This document shows, in pieces, positions 25,787 to 34,823 of a stretch of 64,000 nucleotides of DNA. A program made the translations under genes and the position numbers. The DNA lies in NCBI RefSeq assembly GCF_023073415.1, contig NZ_JADPJL010000024.1, positions 1-64,000 of the forward strand, in the 5' to 3' direction. Each line of letters opens with the position of its first letter. The first letter of the stretch is position 1. The notes under the pieces are model-generated. The model was given only the letters and a program-made list of their open reading frames with translations, searched no databases and was not told the origin of the DNA. Source of the stretch: Bradyrhizobium sp. 190. Its GTDB lineage: Bacteria > Pseudomonadota > Alphaproteobacteria > Rhizobiales > Xanthobacteraceae.

Positions 25787-26167
25787 ATGGCACGCGCAAC
25801 AGCACATCCGGATCATCAGTGCATCTCAAGCGAAGACATTCAAGGAACCGAGGTTTATGGGCCCGAGGGAAAAAACATCGGCGAGATTGATCACCTGATT
25901 ATCGACAAGGTGTCAGGCCGCGTGGCCTATGCCGTCATGAGCTTTGGCGGATTTGTTGGGTTGGGCCACAGCCATTATCCCATCCCCTGGGGCGCTCTGA
26001 CATATGATACGTCGCTTGGCGGTTTTCGAACCAATATCACCGAGCAACAGCTAAGGGACGCGCCTGAGTTCAGTGATGACTCATGGCAGGATAGAGATTG
26101 GGAGACGCGCACCCACCAGTATTATGGGACGCCTACGTACTGGGATGCGCGAACTGGCCTAACATAG
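25787..26167 (+). CDS. PRC-barrel domain protein
   Basis: A 126-residue cytoplasmic protein. The PRC-barrel spans about 12-85 (GTEVYGPEGKNIGEIDHLII then GRVAYAVMSFGGFVGLG and PIPWGALTYD). The acidic-aromatic tail (QDRDWETRTHQYYGTPTYW) is typical of the rhizobial stress subgroup. The start at 25787 follows GAGGGAG; an in-frame upstream start would precede the promoter element. Such proteins accumulate in general stress but their molecular role is unknown. Confidence 0.88.
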   Translation: MARATAHPDHQCISSEDIQGTEVYGPEGKNIGEIDHLIIDKVSGRVAYAVMSFGGFVGLGHSHYPIPWGALTYDTSLGGFRTNITEQQLRDAPEFSDDSWQDRDWETRTHQYYGTPTYWDARTGLT

Positions 26168-26304
26168 ACGGCATTGGAATTCTCAATTAGTCAGTGCGCG
26201 TCGACATGTGAGGTGGATCGACCCCTCTAGGGGGGTGCGAGGCGGTCGAAATTGCTTGCTCAGGCTTCGACCGCCATGCGCCGATCTCTGCGATAGAGTA
26301 TTGC

Positions 26305-26472
26305 TTAAGCATCCGCCATCGGCTTGGCGAGAGAGCTATCTGCCCATTTTGCAGCGACAGTTTCGAGTGGGTCGACCTTGTCGCAAGTCAGGCAGCGAAG
26401 CTCAATGCGGTCCTTGGCGCCGTGCATTGCCACCAATCGTCGTGAGCATTTCGGGCAGCGCGTTCCGTCCAT
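26305..26472 (-). CDS. Small zinc-ribbon protein
   Basis: A 55-residue protein with two CxxC pairs (TRCPKCSRRL and LRCLTCDKVD) that should bind one zinc. The ATG at 26472 has GGAGG upstream; the frame is open further but those codons would place the ribosome site inside the gene. Common in Bradyrhizobium, function unknown. Confidence 0.75.
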   Translation of the reverse strand: MDGTRCPKCSRRLVAMHGAKDRIELRCLTCDKVDPLETVAAKWADSSLAKPMADA

Positions 26473-26570
26473 AGCAGCCTCCCGTTTTCGGCTGCTGAAT
26501 AAACAAATGGGCAAGTCTCCAGTTTCAAAAAACCCTTGATTTTACTGGGTTGTGTCGGCCACCGGACACA

Positions 26571-26595
26571 GGAACGAACCTACTTTCATTGCGTT
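26571..26595 (+). promoter_or_regulatory. EcfG-type promoter without a coding gene downstream
   Basis: GGAAC-N16-CGTT on the plus strand. It is followed only about 35 bp later by a strong terminator hairpin, so the product should be a short RNA. Confidence 0.75.
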
Positions 26596-26600
26596 TTCCG

Positions 26601-26667
26601 GGCATCCCTCCCAAGGGTAAACCACCACTAGGCCCGCTGCATCCACTGTGCGGTGGGCCTTTCTTTA
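26601..26667 (+). ncRNA. Candidate EcfG-dependent small RNA
   Basis: Predicted from an EcfG-type promoter at 26571-26595 and a terminator at 26630-26667, giving an RNA of about 65 nt. The 5' single-stranded part contains CAUCCCUCCCAAGG, a C-rich segment that could pair with ribosome-binding sites, as in many alphaproteobacterial small RNAs. The 3' half is a hairpin with a U-rich tail. No reading frame of useful length lies inside. Confidence 0.6.
26630..26667 (+). terminator. Rho-independent terminator
   Basis: AGGCCCGCTGCA pairs with TGCGGTGGGCCT around a 7-base loop, followed by TTCTTTATT. Confidence 0.85.
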
Positions 26668-26898
26668 TTGAGCTTTTGAGTGTGTGAGTAACTGGCCAAG
26701 CGTAGCCAGACTATGCCGGATTTATTGAACTCCACATCTGAGGGATTGCTCCGCGCAACTCTCTCCAAGAGGAACTAGCCTGTCGGGCAAGGGATTAGTT
26801 CGCCGGGTCAGCTATCCAGTTGAATGCTGGCCTGTGCACGGTCTTGCCTCAAGCCCCGTTACCTCCAGGGCGAGGCCGTGCTCCTTATGGAGAAGCCA

Positions 26899-27075
26899 AT
26901 GACCAAATACTCAGAAGAGAAAATTCGGAATTACGCTCACCGGCTCTGGGAGAAGGAAGGAAAACCAGAAGGCAAGGCCGACGAGTTTTGGCGTCAAGCA
27001 GAGACCGAGCTGGACGCGGAAAGTGAAAGCTCCGATCCGGGTGACCAGCCGAATGCTAAAACCATCCCCGGATAA
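26899..27075 (+). CDS. DUF2934 family small protein
   Basis: A 58-residue protein with the DUF2934 core (EEKIRNYAHRLWEKEGKPEG, DEFWRQAETEL). The ATG at 26899 follows GGAG at a spacing of 7; an ATG four codons earlier would remove that site. Family members are short helical proteins of alphaproteobacteria without known role. Its 3' end overlaps the next gene by 23 bp. Confidence 0.8.
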   Translation: MTKYSEEKIRNYAHRLWEKEGKPEGKADEFWRQAETELDAESESSDPGDQPNAKTIPG

Positions 27076-27253
27076 CTGCCCAGTCTGCTACGGTATTGGT
27101 TGGGTCTGCGAGAACCACTCCAACCGTGCCTGGAGCAAAGAGCTAGGCTGTCAATGCGGCGCGGGGATGCCCTGCGAGTGCGTCCAGACTGATGGGCTCG
27201 AAGAGCCGGACGTGAGCGGGGTCCTCACGGAGACCCCGCCCAGCCAACATTAA
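27053..27253 (+). CDS. Small cysteine-rich protein
   Basis: A 66-residue protein. Cysteines in CPVCYGIGWVC and CQCGAGMPCEC suggest a zinc-binding knuckle. It overlaps the DUF2934 gene by 23 bp in another frame, which suggests translational coupling, and its 3' end overlaps the convergent SANT-like gene by 4 bp. Related short proteins are frequent in Bradyrhizobium, function unknown. Confidence 0.7.
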   Translation: MLKPSPDNCPVCYGIGWVCENHSNRAWSKELGCQCGAGMPCECVQTDGLEEPDVSGVLTETPPSQH

Positions 27254-27528
27254 CGGCGTGACGTTTTCCGCCGATTGTATGGGGAGCGGTTCACCGGCCG
27301 CAGGGAGATTCCCTCGCGCTGCGCCTTGCTGGCAATGGACGCGGGGGGACGTTGCATTTTGAGGCTGATGACGCCTGTCGGCGTATTAGCCTTTGCAAGC
27401 GAGCGAAGCTGTTTCACTTCCTTGTCGCTCCACGGCTGGCGCGAGCGGCGCTTGTATTTCGGATTTTCCTTGCGGGGACCCTTCTTACCAATCGGAGATC
27501 CGGGTCGTTTCCATGCTGGTTGTGCCAT
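27250..27528 (-). CDS. Small basic SANT/homeodomain-like protein
   Basis: A 92-residue basic protein. A Gly/Lys/Arg-rich N-terminus (MAQPAWKRPGSPIGKKGPRK) precedes a helical SANT-like segment (RQPWSDKEVKQLRSLAKANT then GVISLKMQRPPASIASKAQR), which in this family is a putative DNA-binding helix-turn-helix. The same N-terminus recurs in the gene running off the right end of the window, and the core recurs in the truncated copy at 617-754. Confidence 0.78.
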   Translation of the reverse strand: MAQPAWKRPGSPIGKKGPRKENPKYKRRSRQPWSDKEVKQLRSLAKANTPTGVISLKMQRPPASIASKAQREGISLRPVNRSPYNRRKTSRR

Positions 27529-27949
27529 TGCATACCTCCTGAGTACCTAAAGGCACGAATCGGCTGGTTGGTTCAGATGCCGCTGCAGCACGCATCAGAT
27601 TACAGCGACGATCCTGCAAGCATGGCGCATTAAAAATCCCCCGGAGAGGGGGACGTCAACACCTTGCGAGGCATCAGGTTACGCCATGCTTCTTCAACCC
27701 CTCACATGACGATATCCCTCGCCGCTGCTCTGGGGAGATTCGCATTGACGTTAAGTTTAAAAGGTCAGGTTTTTCATTGTGGCCCAATATGCGGGGAGCA
27801 GAACCTGATGACTATGTCTGACCGCTATGCCGCGAAAATTATGTCGCGAATTAGCCGTAGCTGCGGCGCGCTTATGCTGTCAGTCCGATGCGTGATGTTT
27901 TACAATTTACTAAGCTGGGTCATCCAAAAGTTCCGCTATGGAGCCAACC
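27529..27949. other. No gene recognised
   Basis: About 420 bp. An open frame at 27664-27972 has no recognisable features and overlaps the small membrane gene. CCCCGGAGAGGGG-type pairing near 27640 is the only structure noticed. Confidence 0.4.
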
Positions 27950-28102
27950 ATGTCATCCCACTGGGTCGATAATGAAGCCGCTCACAAAGCGTTTATGCGT
28001 CGAAGCTGTATTGAGATCTTCATGATGATTGCATTAATCGTCATGGTCCCTCTGGCTACCGCAGCGCTTATCGGATTGAAGGTGTTGCATCCCTCCTGCT
28101 GA
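27950..28102 (+). CDS. Small single-pass membrane protein
   Basis: A 50-residue protein. Polar N-terminus (MSSHWVDNEAAHKAFMRRSC) then a hydrophobic helix at about 21-42 (IEIFMMIALIVMVPLATAAL). GGAG lies 7 bases before the ATG. No family assigned. Confidence 0.6.
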   Translation: MSSHWVDNEAAHKAFMRRSCIEIFMMIALIVMVPLATAALIGLKVLHPSC

Positions 28103-28210
28103 GAGGCCGCGCCCAGAATGATGTCGGCACCGCATCACGCGATGCGTTTGCGGTGACTTCCGCCGAGGATGAGGGCAGTTATAATCGACCGGCCATCATG
28201 AGGAGATTCC

Positions 28211-28483
28211 ATGCGAAGGCCGCCGCTCGACCCTGACGTCGCCGATACGGCGCCGATATAACCAGCTCACCGGCTATGATGAACAGCACATAATCACCTA
28301 CCTCCGACTGCTCGATGCCAGCGCCGAAGGCGCCGATTGTGGAAGGAAGTCGCCAGGATCGTGCTGCACATCGATCCGGATGCCGAACCCGACCGGGCAC
28401 GACGGGCATGGGAAACTCATCTGACACGCGCACAATGGATGACGACGGATGACTATCGCCACCTCCTTCGTGGCGGGCATTGA
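28211..28483 (+). pseudogene. Frameshifted DUF2285-like protein
   Basis: MRRPPLDPDVADTAPI ends at a TAA; beyond it the sequence continues in register as YDEQHIITYLRLLDASAEGA, then after a 2-bp TG insertion near 28337 as WKEVARIVLHIDPDAEPDRA and RRAWETHLTRAQWM to a stop at 28481-28483. The order matches short DUF2285-type proteins of rhizobia. Stop plus frameshift indicate a dead gene. Confidence 0.65.
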
Positions 28484-28621
28484 ATTGAGCGCAACCTGGC
28501 TCCACAAAGGCGACGATCCGTTCGCTGTGCGTTCATGACGGACAAAATTCCATTGATCCAGATCAAGGGTTGGCCGCCGCCCTGGGGGGCCATATACGCG
28601 CTGGGACTGGACACGGATGTG

Positions 28622-28987
28622 ATGGCGCAGCCGACAGTCGTGATCGTGGTTGACGACAATGCAAGCCTCCTGAAGAGCGTGGCGCGGCTGTTAGCGCACC
28701 ACGGCATCGAGAGCCGTACGTTCGCTTCGGCCGAGGCGTTGCTTGCGAGCGACTGCGTGCAGACGGCAACATGCTTGTTGCTTGACGTTCACCTCGGGGG
28801 AATTTCGGGAATCGAGCTGCAGCGCCGGCTTGCGGCATCGGGATCGAAGTGGCCGGTCATCTTCATGACCGCGAGCGACGACGAGGCAACGCGTAATGAG
28901 GCGATGGACGCCGGATGCATCGCCTATTTGCACAAGCCGTTCGCGCGTCAGGTCTTGCTGGATGCCATTGGGAAAGCTGTGGCCTAA
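28622..28987 (+). CDS. Single-domain response regulator (FixJ-receiver-like)
   Basis: A 121-residue receiver with DD at 11-12, phosphoacceptor D55 (CLLLDVHLGGISGIEL), T and K motifs (IFMTAS, LHKPFARQ). The receiver most resembles those of FixJ-type regulators but there is no DNA-binding domain. The ATG at 28622 starts immediately before the first strand; the frame is open for 29 more codons upstream and a longer form cannot be excluded. Confidence 0.88.
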   Translation: MAQPTVVIVVDDNASLLKSVARLLAHHGIESRTFASAEALLASDCVQTATCLLLDVHLGGISGIELQRRLAASGSKWPVIFMTASDDEATRNEAMDAGCIAYLHKPFARQVLLDAIGKAVA

Positions 28988-29568
28988 CCGGCGCGGCGGC
29001 CGCCGGAGTCTAGCTTGGCCTTCCGCCAACCGTGACCCTTTGTATTCAAGCACTCTGACAAATTCGTATTGACGCTTTTCGCGTTTTTGACTCATAGAAC
29101 TTGTATCGCTTGAATGGTTAGTCGACGAACCGCAGGGGCCGCGCTAACGGCCCCTGTTGCTTTAGTGGCTGATGCAATCGAGAGATAGACCCTCAATTTT
29201 CCCAGCCATAAAGCGAGCATGCCACGTAGGTTTATGGTCTTCGCTTTCTTTTGGTTAGTCGACAGTAGCGGCCATTTGCCTCGCGGCAGCTCAAGCTAAC
29301 ACGCTCGCACGAGCTTCAAATGCACTTGCGCGTGCCGCTGCCTGCATTTCGCTTTTCTCGTGGCCGCCATCACTCATCGTATGCCAACCGATGAAAGTCT
29401 AGGTGAGCGTGAGCCAAGCAATCCCTAGCAGCAGAACTGGAAACAGCCAAAGGACCTGATTCATCCGTTCCGCTTCCTTCCCCGGCGGAAAAAGCAGGCG
29501 AGCCCATCGGAGGATTTTTTTCTCCGAAGGAAACAGCCAGCGGTCCAGCTTGCGTAGTCACGTAGCCC
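28988..29568. other. Intergenic region with a terminator-like hairpin
   Basis: About 580 bp. It contains the hairpin at 29131-29160. No convincing gene on either strand. Confidence 0.45.
29131..29160 (+). terminator. Terminator-like hairpin
   Basis: AGGGGCCG-CGCTAA-CGGCCCCT followed by GTTGCTTT. It stands 150 bp past the receiver gene and could end its transcript or a short RNA. Confidence 0.55.
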
Positions 29569-29886
29569 TCAGTCTCGCTTCTTGCCTGCGCTTGATGATC
29601 GGATGCAAGGCTTCCTGCGTACCAACACCTTCTCGATCCGGGTTGGCCGTATGCGCATGGCCTCCGGCACTGTCGTCCACCTCGCGTCATAGCCCGGCAG
29701 AAAATCGAGCGCCCAGGGCGAGGCGCCTTTGTCGAACGTGATTTTGGCAAGCGAATACTGCTGCAGGGCCACGCGCACCAGCTGGACCGTCGCCTTGTAT
29801 TGCGCACGTTTGCGGCCACCTTTAGGACCCTCCACAAGCAGCACGGTTACATGCCGCACTGTGATGACCGGCTTCCTCGGCCTCAA
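29569..29886 (-). CDS. Hypothetical basic protein
   Basis: A 105-residue frame (MRPRKPVITVRHVTVLLVEG then KRAQYKATVQLVRVALQQYS) with plausible strand-helix alternation and high Arg/Lys content. No family recognised, no clear ribosome site, and the surroundings are decayed. It may be a remnant. Confidence 0.3.
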   Translation of the reverse strand: MRPRKPVITVRHVTVLLVEGPKGGRKRAQYKATVQLVRVALQQYSLAKITFDKGASPWALDFLPGYDARWTTVPEAMRIRPTRIEKVLVRRKPCIRSSSAGKKRD

Positions 29887-30300
29887 ACTGCCATCGCACC
29901 GGATGACGATGGTCGGGGGATGACCTTTTTCCCGATAGACAGAGAAGGTGACTGTCTCGGGGAAATGCCTCGGGGAAGAGGCTGATCATCGTACACCTCT
30001 CGCGTCAGCGCCACTTGAGTACGGTCGATGCTATGACCGCGAGATTCGCGACCGTGCAAGCCACCAGAAGAATGCGAGCAGGGCTGGTCCAAGGTCAGGC
30101 TTTCGTTCCGCCGAAGACGACCTGTGCATGAATTCGTGGAGCGGGCTGTTCACGCCGTGGCGGCGTTGAATCCCTTTCCTACGGTTCTTGCTCAAGCCAA
30201 CGTCTACCGGCACCCGTTTCGCATCAATGTCGTCTTCACTTCACCCTGCAGTTCGTGAACGCACGGACGCAACCTCATCCCCCCATTGCTGGGCCCCTTG
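29887..30300. other. No gene recognised
   Basis: About 410 bp of decayed sequence beside the transposase pseudogene; the right end probably includes the terminus of the IS element. Confidence 0.4.
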
Positions 30301-31311
30301 TTATACTGCCACAAGTTGGGGCGCCCGGTAGATCCCACCCCTGGCCAGCAATGCCCAGGCGATCCGCGCCATCTTGTTGGCCAGCGCGACGGCGACGACC
30401 TTGAACGGTCGCCGAGCGAGAAGCTGAGTGAGCCAGGGATACTTCTCCGGCTGCTGGCGTGAACGCCGCAAGACAGAATGGGCTCCGACAATAAGAATAC
30501 GCCTGAGGTATTGGTCACCCTGTTTCGAGATCGGCCCGAGCTTCTGTTTGCCGCCGGTCGAATCCTGCCGCGGCACGATCCCGATCCAGGCCGCAAAATC
30601 ACGACCCGCCCGGAATGCCTTCGGGTCCGTGACGACGGCGGTGATGGTCGTCGCGCCTACGACGCCGATACCGGGGATGGTCTCGAGCCGCTTACTTGCC
30701 TCGTTCGAGCGATGCCGCTAAACGATCCGTTTCTCGATCGATCTCATCGTCTGCACAGCCTGAAACTGCGCGCTAATACGGTCAGACTGGCGTGGGCGTC
30801 GACCGGCAAGCGCGAACTCTCATCCTGGGCGAGGATCGCCAACAACTCTTTGATCCCTTCACGGCCCTGTGCAGCCGTAATGCCGAACTCGGCCAAATGC
30901 GCCCGTGATGCATTGATCAACTGGGTGCGTTGGCGCATCAGCAGGTCGCGTGCTCGATGCAGCATCAACTGGCCTGCTGTTCGGCCGATTTGATCCGTAC
31001 GAAACGCATGGTCGGGCGCCGCACGCCTCACAGATTGCCTCCGCGTCGGCGGCATTATTGCGCTTGAGCTAGGCCTTCACATCCTTTGCTGGCATCAGAC
31101 GGACCTCGTGGCCCAGCTTCGTCAACTCTCGCGCCCAATGGTGCGACCTGGCACAGGCCTCCATGCCGACCAGGCACGGCCAGAGCTTCAAAGAACGCTA
31201 TATCTGGCCGCGGCGAAGTTGCTTTCTGACGATGACGTTTTCGGCCGCGTCAATGCCGTGAACCTGGAACAAGTTCTTGGCGATATCCAAACCGATCGTG
31301 GTAATTTGCAT
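30301..31311 (-). pseudogene. IS110-family transposase, disrupted
   Basis: About 337 codons, the full length of an IS110/IS1111-type transposase. The start reads MQITTIGLDIAKNLFQVHGI with the first catalytic Asp; EVRLMPAKDVKA, RARDLLMRQRTQLINASRAH and the C-terminal transposase_20 region (PRQDSTGGKQKLGPISKQGD, QYLRRILIVGA) follow, ending RAPQLVAV. At least two in-frame stops (after RRGQI and after KDVKA) and several frame changes make it inactive. The element marks past transposition in the middle region. Confidence 0.88.
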
Positions 31312-31468
31312 ATAGACGGCTCCCCTCATGTGATTGGTCTTCGACGAACCACCCTATGACACTACGATGTCGGGAGCGGGCGCCGTCCACCACATCAATG
31401 ACCGACATCAGTCATGGGCATCCCATTCGATCCGTAGTACAATAGGATCAAGGTTGGATTGCGGGACC

Positions 31469-33256
31469 ATGGTGCAAGAGCGGCCAGTCCGGGTCGGGCG
31501 CAGGTTGTCGGCGATATTGGCGGCCGATGTAGCTGGCTATTCACGGCTTATGCACCATGACGAAGAGGCCACGCATGCCAAACTGACAGCGCTCCTCGCG
31601 GACGGTGTCACGCCTGCGATTTCCGAGCACGGCGGTCGCATTGTCAAGTACACCGGCGACGGCTTATTGGCAGAGTTTCCAAGCGCGGTCGAGGCGGTCC
31701 GGGCTGCCGTACAGTTCCAGGCCTGCGTCAAGGAACTTACAACCGCTGAGGCGGAAGACAGGCATATTGCTTTCCGTGTCGGCATCAATGTCGGCGACGT
31801 GATTGTCGAGCCGCATGACATCTTTGGTGACAGCGTAAATATTGCGGCCCGGCTCGAGAGTATCGCGGAGCCCGGCGGCATCTGCATCTCGTCTTCAGCC
31901 TACGACCATGTCCGGGGCAAGGTCGGCGTTGAGTTCGTTGACTTGGGCGAGCAGAACCTCAAGAACATCCACCGCCCGGTCCGAGCCTATGCCGTTGTCC
32001 AGGCGCGACCTAACCCAGCGACACATGAGAGCGCGAGGTCAGGCCCGCTTTCGCCGCCTCGTCTTTCCATTGTTGTGCTGCCGTTCGCCAATCTCAGCGG
32101 TGATCCAGAGCAAGACTATTTCGTCGATGGTGTAACTGAGAGCCTGACCACCGACTTGTCGCGCATCAACGGCTGGTTCGTCATCGCCCGAAATAGTGCG
32201 TTCTCGTACAGGGGCAAGTCAATGGACGTTCGGCAGGTCGGGCGGGAGTTGAACGTTCGCTATGTACTTGAAGGATCGGTGCAGCGCAGTCGGAGACGGC
32301 TTCGGGTTAACGTGCAGCTTATCGATGCCCAAACTGCTAATCACCTGTGGGCCGAGCGTTTCGAAAAGCGCGTCGCTGACCTTTTCGATATGCAGGATGA
32401 AATTGTATCGAGGCTCGCCAACACGTTAGACGTCCAACTCGTTGTCGCCGAGGCACGGCGAGCAGAGCGTTCGCTGCATCCCGACGCCTTGGATCTAGCC
32501 TTTCGAGGTTTTTCTTGCCTATACGACGGGCCGACCCCCAAGCACTTAACTCAGGCACGCGATTATTTCGAACGGGCCTTAGCAATCGACGCTCGAAATA
32601 TCCGAGCGATGGTCGGCTTGGCAATCGTCGATTTTCGAATGGCCGTCACCGTGCGCACTGACAACAAGAACGCGCTCTTTTCGGCAGCCGCAACAAACGC
32701 GGCCAAAGCACTTTCACTAGCACCGGACGACACTCTGGCCCACTTGGTCTTGGGTGGCGTCTACATCATGACAAACCGCGCTGCCCAAGGGATTACTGAA
32801 TGCGAGCGCGTATTAGCGATTGATCGCAATTCGGCCTGGGCTCATAGCAGCATTGGCGTAGCCAAAATTCATATGGGCCGCCCGGCCGAGACCGAACGTC
32901 ATATACTTGAGGCTCTCCGTCTCTCCCCGCGCGATACGCTTGCTCACCAGTGGATGGATTTTGTGGGAACAGCCAAGATGCATCTCGGTGCAGATGCCGA
33001 AGCCACCGGTTGGCTGCGACGAAGTATTGAGACCAATCGCAATTATCCCACCGCACATTTTGCGTTGGCCGCTTCCTTGGGCCAGCTAGGCGCGTTGGAT
33101 GAGGCACGAACCGCTGCGAAGGCGGGACTTGCGCTCGACCCAGACTTCACCATCCGCCGTTTCCGCTTCGGCTCATCGAGCGACAATCCGACGTACCTTG
33201 CTGGGCGGGCGCGGATCTGTGAGGGATTACGCTTAGCTGAGGTACCGGAGGGGTGA
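31469..33256 (+). CDS. Class III adenylate cyclase with TolB-like and TPR domains
   Basis: A 595-residue protein. The cyclase domain (about 10-180) has both metal-binding Asp residues, D20 (LAADVAGYSRLM) and D64 (VKYTGDGLLAEFPS), and the motif DSVNIAARLESIAEPGGIC. A TolB/FlgO-like segment (about 205-320: LPFANLSGDPEQDYFVDGVT) follows, then tetratricopeptide repeats to the end. This architecture is expanded in Bradyrhizobium; the C-terminal part probably senses a partner protein. The ATG at 31469 fits the usual distance to the first Asp. It is monocistronic. Confidence 0.9.
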   Translation: MVQERPVRVGRRLSAILAADVAGYSRLMHHDEEATHAKLTALLADGVTPAISEHGGRIVKYTGDGLLAEFPSAVEAVRAAVQFQACVKELTTAEAEDRHIAFRVGINVGDVIVEPHDIFGDSVNIAARLESIAEPGGICISSSAYDHVRGKVGVEFVDLGEQNLKNIHRPVRAYAVVQARPNPATHESARSGPLSPPRLSIVVLPFANLSGDPEQDYFVDGVTESLTTDLSRINGWFVIARNSAFSYRGKSMDVRQVGRELNVRYVLEGSVQRSRRRLRVNVQLIDAQTANHLWAERFEKRVADLFDMQDEIVSRLANTLDVQLVVAEARRAERSLHPDALDLAFRGFSCLYDGPTPKHLTQARDYFERALAIDARNIRAMVGLAIVDFRMAVTVRTDNKNALFSAAATNAAKALSLAPDDTLAHLVLGGVYIMTNRAAQGITECERVLAIDRNSAWAHSSIGVAKIHMGRPAETERHILEALRLSPRDTLAHQWMDFVGTAKMHLGADAEATGWLRRSIETNRNYPTAHFALAASLGQLGALDEARTAAKAGLALDPDFTIRRFRFGSSSDNPTYLAGRARICEGLRLAEVPEG

Positions 33257-33265
33257 TGTCGCTAT

Positions 33266-33345
33266 GGGGTCAAACCAAGAAATACTCGAAACGAGCAGAT
33301 ATTTTCCGCTCTCCCGCCGATAACAGACATCTCGGCAACCCTTTG
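33266..33345 (+). repeat. Dispersed intergenic repeat, copy 9 (degenerate)
   Basis: GGGGTCAAACCAAGAAATAC, ATTTTCCGCTCTCCCGCCGA and ACAGACATCTCGG, similar to copy 1. Confidence 0.55.
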
Positions 33346-33474
33346 GCTTTCAGCGGACGGGAGTGTTTTCATTCCAATCCAATATGGCGAGGCCCCTGCC
33401 CGCCCCAGAGCAGGCGAAGGACTAAGTAATCTCCCTGCCGTTGGAAACTGGTCGTTTTCCACATACGAGCGGCT

Positions 33475-33565
33475 GCCTTGCGCTAAAAGCTGCCCGACAG
33501 CATCAAAGTCCAACTCCGCTTTACCCCCGAAAGCAGACTCAACTCGGACATCGCACCAGGTCCGA
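33475..33565 (+). repeat. Dispersed intergenic repeat, copy 10 (degenerate)
   Basis: AAAGTCCAACTCCGCTTTAC then CCCCGAAAGCAGACTCAACT. It keeps the ACCCCxGAAAGC block of the repeat. Confidence 0.5.
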
Positions 33566-33641
33566 AAAGTAGCCAAAAACAGACAGCGGCGACGAGCCCG
33601 TCGTGGCTCGTGCATGGCCGTTACGGCGGATACTTCCAAGA

Positions 33642-34352
33642 TCAAGGGGAATTAGGCTTCAGGGGACCGAGGAGTTCGTCATAGCGCTGCTCTATCCGAT
33701 CGTAACAATCGCAGGCGACTGCATGGAGGCTTTCGATGTCCAGAATGGAGATATGACCCCTGCCGATTTGAATAAGGCCTGCACGTTGGAAAGTGCGCTC
33801 GACCTGATTGATGGTGGTTCGCTGGACGCCAAGCATCTGTCCGAAGAATTCCTGCGTCAGACGGATGTCATTGCTTCCCAATCGTTTGCTGCACTGGAGA
33901 AGCCACCTTGCTGCGCGAGGCTCAACTTGATGGAGTGCCTGGCAGGCAGTCGATTGCTGCGCTTGCGCGAGCAGCGACAAATCGAACAGCGCAATGACCT
34001 TTCGGAAACTCTCGCTGGCTTTCCCGACGCGGTGGATCTCCGACACCGGGACGCGCACAGCTTCGCCTGCGACTTGAACGACGCACTCAGCAAATGAAGT
34101 CATAATGCCGTGGATCGAAGACGAACCGATCATTCCCTCTCGGCCAACGATGGAAGTCTCGGCGGTCTGGCCCAGTTCGGTGCGTGCGAGGACGGAGATG
34201 ATGGTGGATTGCGGGAAGTAGGCGAATTCGATCTCTGATGACGAGCCATGAAGTACCTCGCCATGCTCGACCGTGATCGTCCTCATGTGAGGTTTCAACA
34301 GAGATTGCGTCGCAGAGTCGAGCAAGCTCAAAAGGTGATTTTCAGCGGCCAC
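33642..34352 (-). CDS. Crp/Fnr-family transcriptional regulator
   Basis: A 236-residue protein. Cyclic-nucleotide-binding-type beta barrel at about 15-140 (ISVLARTELGQTAETSIVGR then EGMIGSSSIHG) and a winged helix-turn-helix at about 160-225 (IRLTQEFFGQMLGVQRTTIN). No cysteines are placed as in oxygen-sensing FNR, so it is of the rhizobial orphan type whose ligand is unknown. It stands alone; a class III cyclase lies next to it, convergent, so a cAMP link is possible but unproven. Confidence 0.9.
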   Translation of the reverse strand: MAAENHLLSLLDSATQSLLKPHMRTITVEHGEVLHGSSSEIEFAYFPQSTIISVLARTELGQTAETSIVGREGMIGSSSIHGIMTSFAECVVQVAGEAVRVPVSEIHRVGKASESFRKVIALFDLSLLAQAQQSTACQALHQVEPRAARWLLQCSKRLGSNDIRLTQEFFGQMLGVQRTTINQVERTFQRAGLIQIGRGHISILDIESLHAVACDCYDRIEQRYDELLGPLKPNSP

Positions 34353-34572
34353 ATTAGCTCCAGCACAAAACAGGCGGGAGCTTCAGCTCTCTCTGTCACC
34401 GATACCTGAGCGCGAACTGCGAATTCGGTGATAAGACCACGCTGCGCGCAAAGAGAGACCATAGCCAGTTAATTGTGCGCTGATGGTCGGGTATCCGACA
34501 GTCTTGGGGACCTATTTGCCCTCCTGAAGAGGTGCGAGTTGAGGTGGCCTTACTCCGGGCGGTTAAACCGGA
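34353..34572. other. Intergenic
   Basis: About 220 bp upstream of the Crp-like gene; no GGAAC-type promoter and no gene seen. Confidence 0.4.
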
Positions 34573-34724
34573 TCAAGAAGCGACCCCACTCCATAGCTCA
34601 ATGTCATTGCCATCGAGCAGCTGCCTTGCCCAGACCATGGCATCCGCATCGCCATCGCATACAAAGGCTCGATAGCTCCTAAGTGCCCGTCTTCTCCCAT
34701 GATATAAGAGCGGTATTCAGCCAT
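34573..34724 (-). pseudogene. Frameshifted small protein of a rhizobial stress family
   Basis: Starts MAEYRSYIMGEDGHL and, after a one-base loss near 34680, continues YRAFVCDGDADAMVWARQLL then DGNDIELWSG. This is the order of a family of about 55-residue rhizobial proteins that match strand-helix-strand with D-x-D-A-x-x-x-A-R-Q-L. The two parts are in different frames, so no full protein is made. Confidence 0.6.
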
Positions 34725-34823
34725 CCCTGATACCTTATTCGGGCCAGTCGGGCGATGAAGCTAGTTTACGACGGGACGTTTAGCTTTCTTTGAGCTTGTG
34801 TCCTTCAACGTAGGTTTCGGGTA

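Larger units (their letters stand above)
33257..33641. other. Intergenic region with two degenerate dispersed repeats
   Basis: About 385 bp. Copies of the dispersed repeat are seen at 33266-33345 and 33475-33565. No gene. Confidence 0.5.
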
